25,839 nt of DNA from a virus, in IMG/VR virus record IMGVR_UViG_3300011997_000014, positions 1 to 25,839 of that record; one strand, written 5' to 3'. Under the pieces are notes generated by a model. The model searched no databases. It was not told the origin of the DNA and saw nothing but the letters and a program-made list of their open reading frames with translations. The position numbers were made by a program, and so were the translations under genes. Positions 23,711-25,839 of the stretch are shown here, piece after piece (position 1 is the stretch's first letter; each line of letters begins with the position of its first letter).

Positions 23711-23743
23711 ACCCGAAACCTACCAGTAGCTTTCGGGTTTTTT
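23711..23743 (+). terminator. Intrinsic terminator after the lysis cassette
   Basis: ACCCGAAA (23711-23718) pairs with TTTCGGGT (23731-23738), with a 12-nt loop and six T. It closes the transcript from late promoter 5. The 365-nt gap to the next gene holds this terminator and leader RNA copy C. Confidence 0.88.
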
Positions 23744-23830
23744 CATTTCTTTCCTTTTGGTTTTCAGGTTTAACAGATGACATAGAGAGCTTTTCTTCTA
23801 TCAATTTGATCCCAAAGTTATTTGCGCATT

Positions 23831-24025
23831 CCGGAAAAGTCAAGGGAGCTTTTCTCCTTCCTGAAGGGAAATGAAAAGCTTGCTCTGCACTCGGTCACTT
23901 TCTCGCTTCACTTCAAAACTGACATTCGCCCATTGACAAGAATCCGGTCTGCTCAATCTGGTAGGGTTCAAATTAACAGGCGAGCCAGAAGCCAATAAAA
24001 ATCTGTAGGGCAACAGTGAAACAAA
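23831..24025 (+). ncRNA. Structured 5' leader RNA, copy C (upstream of the DUF6573-like gene)
   Basis: P1 pairs CCGGA (23831-23835) with TCCGG (23943-23947), and GTCAA-GGG (23839-23846) with CCC-a-TTGAC (23929-23937, one bulged A). The AAGAA side of the internal loop is identical to copy B. The insertion contains its own hairpin, AGCTTTTC/GAAAAGCT (23847-23854/23873-23880). TCTGCTCAAT follows, then hairpin GGC-GAGCCAGAA-GCC (23979-23993), a 9-nt linker, and CTGT-AGGGCA-ACAG (24003-24016). The ATG comes 9 nt later at 24026. More than 20 kb from copies A and B, it keeps loop sequences and spacing while the final stem bases change in a compensatory way. Confidence 0.8.
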
Positions 24026-24466
24026 ATGAGTGATTTTTCAGATTGGGAAGTAATTGACACTTACAGCACCAAACAGGCTGTTGAAGATGGATTCTTAGTC
24101 CGTGTAGATCAAAAGATTTCAAAAGAAGCAGGTATCAAGTATCCGGTTTACCTGACACGTGCGGTTTGGGATAAATACGTGGAACTGCCTGAAGGTTTTG
24201 AAGGAGTTCAGGATCTGGACGGGAGGCTTTGGGATGTACTTTTCATGTTCATGTTTGCCGCCAGGGCATGTCCACAGTCAACATTAATGTATAAGCTGAA
24301 TGTGGTGCTTGCTGACAAAGGAGATTGGGAACAAAACGAGAAACTGGATCCTGACCTGGATGGTAACCGGAATATGCGCTTGGTGACTCTCAAATCGGTC
24401 ATCCAGGCACAGGACTTTGACGATCCGTCACCAGCCATTTTTATCATGAAACCAAATGAGGATTAA
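24026..24466 (+). CDS. DUF6573-like protein
   Basis: The 146-residue protein shows the pattern of the DUF6573 family found on plasmids and phages of Bacteroidota and Firmicutes: DGFLVRVDQKISKEAGIKYPVYLTRAVWDKYVELP, followed by GRLWDVLFMFMFAARACP and a strand-rich C-terminus ending in FIMKPNED. The family's biochemical role is unknown to me; it usually travels with mobile elements. The start is fixed by leader RNA copy C (9 nt spacing). It lies 2 nt before the next ATG and leads a four-gene set that ends at the terminator at 25361. Confidence 0.75.
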   Translation: MSDFSDWEVIDTYSTKQAVEDGFLVRVDQKISKEAGIKYPVYLTRAVWDKYVELPEGFEGVQDLDGRLWDVLFMFMFAARACPQSTLMYKLNVVLADKGDWEQNEKLDPDLDGNRNMRLVTLKSVIQAQDFDDPSPAIFIMKPNED

Positions 24467-24468
24467 TT

Positions 24469-24669
24469 ATGGAGACAGTCGAATTAACATTATTAGAATA
24501 CCAAAGGCTGATGGATGCCCTACTGTGGGTCATGGGTCCATACCTGGAATCTGATGATCCACTGAGCGAGCATCCACACCTTTTCGAGCTTGGCGAATGT
24601 TACAACGAGTTGTACCACAAAATGCCCAAAGATCTGGAACACAATTATCCTGAACTTATCTTTTACTAA
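24469..24669 (+). CDS. Small acidic hypothetical protein
   Basis: The 66-residue acidic helical protein (METVELTLLEYQRLMDALLWVMG..., ending YHKMPKDLEHNYPELIFY) has no recognised motif. It begins 2 nt after the DUF6573-like gene's stop and is probably co-translated with it. Its 3' end lies just upstream of the reduced leader copy D. Small acidic proteins beside DUF6573-type genes on mobile elements are sometimes anti-defence factors, but nothing here shows that. Confidence 0.6.
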   Translation: METVELTLLEYQRLMDALLWVMGPYLESDDPLSEHPHLFELGECYNELYHKMPKDLEHNYPELIFY

Positions 24670-24676
24670 TCAAACC

Positions 24677-24725
24677 GGGTGAGCTTGATACCCAAATAAG
24701 ACCCAAAGGCATGGGCATTTTTACT
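24677..24725 (+). ncRNA. Reduced leader RNA, copy D (3' half only)
   Basis: The two-hairpin 3' module is present without the long P1. GGGT-GAGCTTGAT-ACCC (24677-24693) keeps the 9-nt loop beginning with GAGC but changes the stem. An 8-nt A-rich linker and CCCA-AAGGCA-TGGG (24702-24715) follow, with 10 nt to the ATG at 24726. Each changed stem base is matched by its partner. No GCTC partner is obvious upstream; TGCC at 24623-24626 could pair with GGCA in the second loop, but that may be chance. Confidence 0.6.
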
Positions 24726-24944
24726 ATGGATATTACTCTTAATGAAAGTTGGCTGAGCGGAAAATATAGCTGTGGAGTTATCGATACTTCCCTTGGAACA
24801 GTTGAAGTATTTGACGATGAAGAAGGATTCTTTGCTCGTGATGAACATGCCTGGGAAATAATTCTGGAAATCCATCAATTGTGGATTAGTGGGGATATGA
24901 CTACCGAACAGGCTTTCAAACAATGGATTTCATCAAACATTTAA
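24726..24944 (+). CDS. Small acidic hypothetical protein
   Basis: Started at 24726, the protein has 72 residues (MDITLNESWLSGKYSCGVID...). A strand-rich N-terminus is followed by a helix (AWEIILEIHQLWISGDMTTEQAFKQWISSNI). The in-frame ATG at 24711 is rejected as the start because it lies in the loop and 3' arm of the leader hairpin, and the sister leaders put the ATG 9 nt after the stem. The protein is very acidic (VEVFDDEEGFFARDEHAWEI), which could suit a nucleic-acid-mimicking or protein-binding role. It lies between the other small genes of the DUF6573 cluster. Function unknown. Confidence 0.62.
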   Translation: MDITLNESWLSGKYSCGVIDTSLGTVEVFDDEEGFFARDEHAWEIILEIHQLWISGDMTTEQAFKQWISSNI

Positions 24945-24954
24945 TAAAAAAATC

Positions 24955-25362
24955 ATGGATTATTTAGTCTTAGGCTCAAACGGCTTTGCCCAAATGGGTG
25001 ATTCAGCATTTTACAAAAAACTGAAAGTTGAAATGCGGGTTCTTTTAGATTATTTTCACTCCAGTTTTCCCATTCCTCAGAAATTTAAAACGATTGTCTA
25101 CTACTCAGTAAAAACATTTCATCACGATTTTGGTGATTATCAGGAAATTGTTCTGTGGTATGACCGTGAATATGTTGATTCTTTGGAAGATTCAGAAATC
25201 GAATCAGAAACACAAGTCTTCGAGGTGTTTTGGAGTTGGTTTCGGGTAATTGAATCAGCTAATCTTGAATCTGATCAGTTAACAGGTCAAATCAAGGAGG
25301 CTTATTTCAAATCAGTTGATGTTTCAAAAGGTGAGCATTTATCGGTATCAATTGCATCGTAA
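24955..25362 (+). CDS. Hypothetical protein, last gene of the DUF6573 cluster
   Basis: The 135-residue acidic protein is rich in Tyr, Phe and Glu, with alpha/beta character (KLKVEMRVLLDYFHSSFPIPQKFKTIVYYSVKTF and IVLWYDREYVDSLEDSEIE). It has no membrane or catalytic motif that I recognise. It begins 10 nt after the previous gene behind an A-rich leader and ends directly at an intrinsic terminator, whose first bases overlap the stop codon. Function unknown. Confidence 0.65.
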   Translation: MDYLVLGSNGFAQMGDSAFYKKLKVEMRVLLDYFHSSFPIPQKFKTIVYYSVKTFHHDFGDYQEIVLWYDREYVDSLEDSEIESETQVFEVFWSWFRVIESANLESDQLTGQIKEAYFKSVDVSKGEHLSVSIAS

Positions 25363-25393
25363 AAAAAGGGGGAATGTAAAATTCCCTTTTTTT
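25361..25393 (+). terminator. Intrinsic terminator, A/T-flanked, after the DUF6573 cluster
   Basis: GGGAAT (25370-25375) and ATTCCC (25381-25386) form the core stem around GTAAA. Seven A lie before it and seven T after it, so it could work in both directions. The tail AGTCGCT resembles the GTTCGCT that follows the terminators at 2283 and 3069. Confidence 0.88.
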
Positions 25394-25417
25394 AGTCGCT
25401 GCACTTCTAACTGATAT

Positions 25418-25453
25418 TGTCCTTTCCCTGTTAAGCTCCTTTACTCAATTTTG
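25418..25453 (+). promoter_or_regulatory. Late promoter 6 (gene at 25491)
   Basis: TGTCCTTTC (25418-25426), 19-nt spacer, CAATTTTG (25446-25453). It follows the terminator at 25361-25393. The predicted start is near 25460, about 31 nt before the ATG. Confidence 0.8.
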
Positions 25454-25490
25454 AATCACATTCATTTTTTAACTCATAAAAAACAGCACA

Positions 25491-25839
25491 ATGAAAACAC
25501 TTTTTTCAGTAATGATTCTGATGATTGGTTTGCTTATTGCTTTGCCTTATGGCAATCAGGTACAAGCATCAATTCCAACCGATCAAACTTCTTTTGTAGT
25601 AGATAACCAAAACATGGCACCTGCGGTACAAGCCCAGGAGGAAGGAGGTGTTCCGGCTACACCGGAGAAAACCAATGTTGTGCAAGAAACTACAGGTAAT
25701 TTCTTCTCTGATAATTGGGGCGCATTGCTGATGGGTTTACTTGGGTTTGCTGATGTGGTAGCAAGATTAACTCCAACAGAAAAGGATAATTCAATAGTGA
25801 ATTTTCTGATGACCTTGTTCAATGCGATTATCCCAAACC
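25491..25839 (+). CDS. Exported small membrane protein, holin-like, cut by window end
   Basis: The frame is open from the ATG at 25491 to the window edge (116 residues seen). It starts with a Sec signal peptide (MKTLFSVMILMIGLLIALPYG, likely cleaved near VQA|S). A Gln/Glu/Pro-rich linker (residues 30-66) follows. The final visible region (WGALLMGLLGFADVVARLTP then TEKDNSIVNFLMTLFNAII) contains two hydrophobic segments. The GLLGFADVVARLTPTEKDNS pattern is one I associate with small membrane proteins of Bacteroidota phages. It has its own late promoter, so it is probably a late phage product, maybe an envelope or lysis function. The C-terminus is missing. Confidence 0.72.
   Translation, partial: MKTLFSVMILMIGLLIALPYGNQVQASIPTDQTSFVVDNQNMAPAVQAQEEGGVPATPEKTNVVQETTGNFFSDNWGALLMGLLGFADVVARLTPTEKDNSIVNFLMTLFNAIIPN

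Noticed and set aside
24711-24725. Upstream ATG for the small acidic gene
   Set aside because: It lies in the loop and 3' arm of the leader hairpin; the sister leaders place the start about 9 nt after the stem.

Overview
The window reads as part of a tailed phage or prophage of a Bacteroidota (Bacteroidetes) host. The evidence is an A/T-rich genome without Shine-Dalgarno sequences, start codons preceded by A-rich leaders, promoters with the Bacteroidota-type -7 box (TAnnTTTG), and a long co-directional series of portal, tail, fibre and lysis genes. All credible genes lie on the + strand. I ran no database search; family names are recalled from sequence motifs.

Layout. (1) 1-1220: a 5'-truncated hypothetical gene, a C-terminal remnant of what looks like an MmeI-type (type IIL) methyltransferase/restriction enzyme, and two strong palindromes; this may be host or degraded accessory DNA. 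(2) 1263-3100: three small accessory genes (zinc-ribbon-like, RadC/JAB, coiled-coil) with intrinsic terminators. (3) 3150-3283: a candidate small RNA with its own terminator. (4) 3326-7930: an operon with the portal and connector or tail-completion-like proteins. (5) 7997-11788: the tail tape measure protein. (6) 11812-20128: distal tail and fibre proteins, including a fibre with a 33-bp repeat array and an S74 chaperone, and a secreted seven-repeat adhesin-like protein. (7) 20155-22683: a small protein and a large baseplate-like protein. (8) 22690-23660: a lysis cassette (holin candidate, M15 peptidase, membrane-anchored basic protein). (9) 23814-25393: a DUF6573-like gene and three small genes. 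(10) 25418-end: a secreted or membrane protein cut by the window edge. No major capsid protein or terminase was recognised.

Two regulatory systems stand out. First, six operons are each preceded by the same promoter: TGTCCTTTC (TTTG in one), exactly 19 nt, then a TAnnTTTG-like -7 box. The copies are at 3326, 7997, 11812, 20155, 22690 and 25418. This looks like one late regulon and fixes several start codons.

Second, a structured RNA leader occurs three times in full (before the RadC-like, coiled-coil and DUF6573-like genes) and once in reduced form (before the gene at 24726). It has a long P1 helix with a conserved internal loop, a hairpin whose 9-nt loop contains GAGC, a 9-nt A-rich linker, a 4-bp hairpin with an AGGGCA loop whose stem differs in every copy but always pairs, and then 9 nt to the start codon. 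This is the best candidate for an undescribed system. Two of the units also end in the same 15-base terminator tail, so leader, gene and terminator behave as a repeated cassette.
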